The notes under the pieces: generated by a model
Database searches by the model: none
Seen by the model: only the letters and a program-made list of their open reading frames with translations
What the model was told of the DNA's origin: nothing
Program-made: the position numbers and the translations under genes
Assembly: GCA_023416055.1 (NCBI GenBank)
Contig: JAEZIH010000128.1
Coordinates: 1 to 8,425 of the forward strand
From: Pseudomonadota bacterium
Lineage (GTDB): Bacteria > Pseudomonadota > Alphaproteobacteria > Caulobacterales > Caulobacteraceae
Reading direction: 5' to 3'
DNA: 8,425 nt
Shown here: positions 7,761 to 8,425 of the stretch, piece by piece
How positions within the stretch are numbered: the first letter of the stretch is position 1
How the letters are laid out: the number at the start of each line of letters is the position of its first letter

Positions 7761-8425
7761 GTGAGCATAAGTCGCCCCGAGCCCGCCTTGGCCTTCTTCC
7801 ACGCCGGTCCCGCCCCCAAGGCCTTCGGTCCGCGCCCCGGCGCGCTGCGAGACGGGCTGCATCTCACGCCCGGGATGAAGGTCGGACTGTTCGGCGGGTC
7901 CTTCAACCCGGCCCACGACGGCCACGCCCACGTCGCCGAGACCGCGATGCGCCGCCTCGGCCTCGACCGCGTGGTCTGGCTGGTCTCGCCCCAGAACCCG
8001 CTCAAGGACGCCGCCGAGACCGCCCCGCTGGCCGAGCGAATGGCCTCGGCCCGGCGCGCCGCCGATCTCGCCGCCCACGGCCCGTCGATGATCGTTTCGG
8101 ACTTCGAGACCCGGGTCGGCACCCAGTGGACGGTCGACACCCTTCGCGCCCTGGCGGCGCGTCACCCCGGCGTGCGTTTCGTCTGGCTGATGGGCTCCGA
8201 CAACCTGGCCACCTTCCACCGCTGGCGCGGCTGGACCGACATCATGCGGATGATGCCGGTGGCGGTGGTGGCCCGGCCCGGCTCCCTGCTGGACAGCCGC
8301 ACCGCCCCGGCCGCCGCCCGCTTCGCCGACGACCGCCTGCCGGCTTCGCGCGCGCCGCTGCTGCCGGAGCTGCAGGCGCCGGCCTGGACCTATCTGACGG
8401 CGCCGCTGAACCACCGCTCGTCGAC
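7761..8425 (+). CDS. nadD: Nicotinate-nucleotide adenylyltransferase (3' end missing)
   Basis: The enzyme joins nicotinate mononucleotide and ATP to make deamido-NAD, a step of NAD biosynthesis in the cytoplasm. The nucleotidyltransferase signature GLFGGSFNPAHDGH follows the internal Met at 7875. Further family stretches are WLVSPQNPLK, the adenine-binding region FVWLMGSDNLATFHRW, and the start of the C-terminal SST signature, cut at the window end. About 15-25 residues are missing. The start is uncertain. ATG 7875 gives the E. coli-like N-terminus but has only a weak ribosome site. The frame stays open to GTG 7761, preceded by TAGGG, adding 38 residues (ending HLTPG) with coding-like GC3. 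Many alphaproteobacterial NadD proteins have a short N-terminal extension ending in PG-M, so GTG 7761 or TTG 7788 is preferred. In many relatives proB and proA lie between obgE and nadD; here they are absent. Confidence 0.93.
   Translation, partial: MSISRPEPALAFFHAGPAPKAFGPRPGALRDGLHLTPGMKVGLFGGSFNPAHDGHAHVAETAMRRLGLDRVVWLVSPQNPLKDAAETAPLAERMASARRAADLAAHGPSMIVSDFETRVGTQWTVDTLRALAARHPGVRFVWLMGSDNLATFHRWRGWTDIMRMMPVAVVARPGSLLDSRTAPAAARFADDRLPASRAPLLPELQAPAWTYLTAPLNHRSS

Overview
This is a GC-rich window with dense coding and strong G/C preference at third codon positions. The gene content points to an alphaproteobacterium, most likely in the Caulobacterales (Brevundimonas or Caulobacter type). 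Two things support that: an EcfG sigma factor followed directly by a HisKA_2-type membrane kinase, and the CgtA/Obg and alanine dehydrogenase sequences. The taxonomic call is inferred from protein resemblance and gene order; no search was run. It is ordinary chromosomal backbone with no mobile element, CRISPR array, rRNA or tRNA that I can see.

Left third (1-2530), general stress response. The window opens inside an EcfG-type ECF sigma factor gene (1-494). One base after its stop codon begins a membrane histidine kinase of the PhyK type (496-2271). A well-formed EcfG promoter (GGAAC-N16-CGTT) lies inside the last codons of the kinase gene. It points at a 46-residue entericidin-like lipoprotein gene (2307-2447), which ends at a strong hairpin terminator (2497-2530). 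So the regulator, its probable upstream sensor and a probable target gene sit next to one another.

Middle (2604-6288), amino-acid and aldehyde metabolism. A GabD-type succinate-semialdehyde dehydrogenase (2604-4058) converges, with only three bases between the genes, on an unrecognised 135-residue gene on the minus strand (4062-4469). Upstream of that, also on the minus strand, is an Lrp/AsnC regulator (4548-5024). It is divergent from alanine dehydrogenase ald (5170-6288). The ald/Lrp intergenic region carries two palindromes whose centres are about four helical turns apart, probable binding sites for the regulator.

Right third (6289-8425). Between ald and obgE is an unusual array of heptamers (AGGCAGT) facing inverted copies (ACTGCCT), which can fold into a long bulged hairpin. 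Then come the essential Obg/CgtA GTPase (6429-7487), a 61-residue hydrophilic protein of unknown function with a strong ribosome binding site (7536-7721), and the start of nadD, nicotinate-nucleotide adenylyltransferase, which runs off the end of the window.

I found no clearly new multi-gene system. The points most worth following are the heptamer hairpin, the EcfG promoter embedded in phyK, and the paired operators between ald and its regulator.
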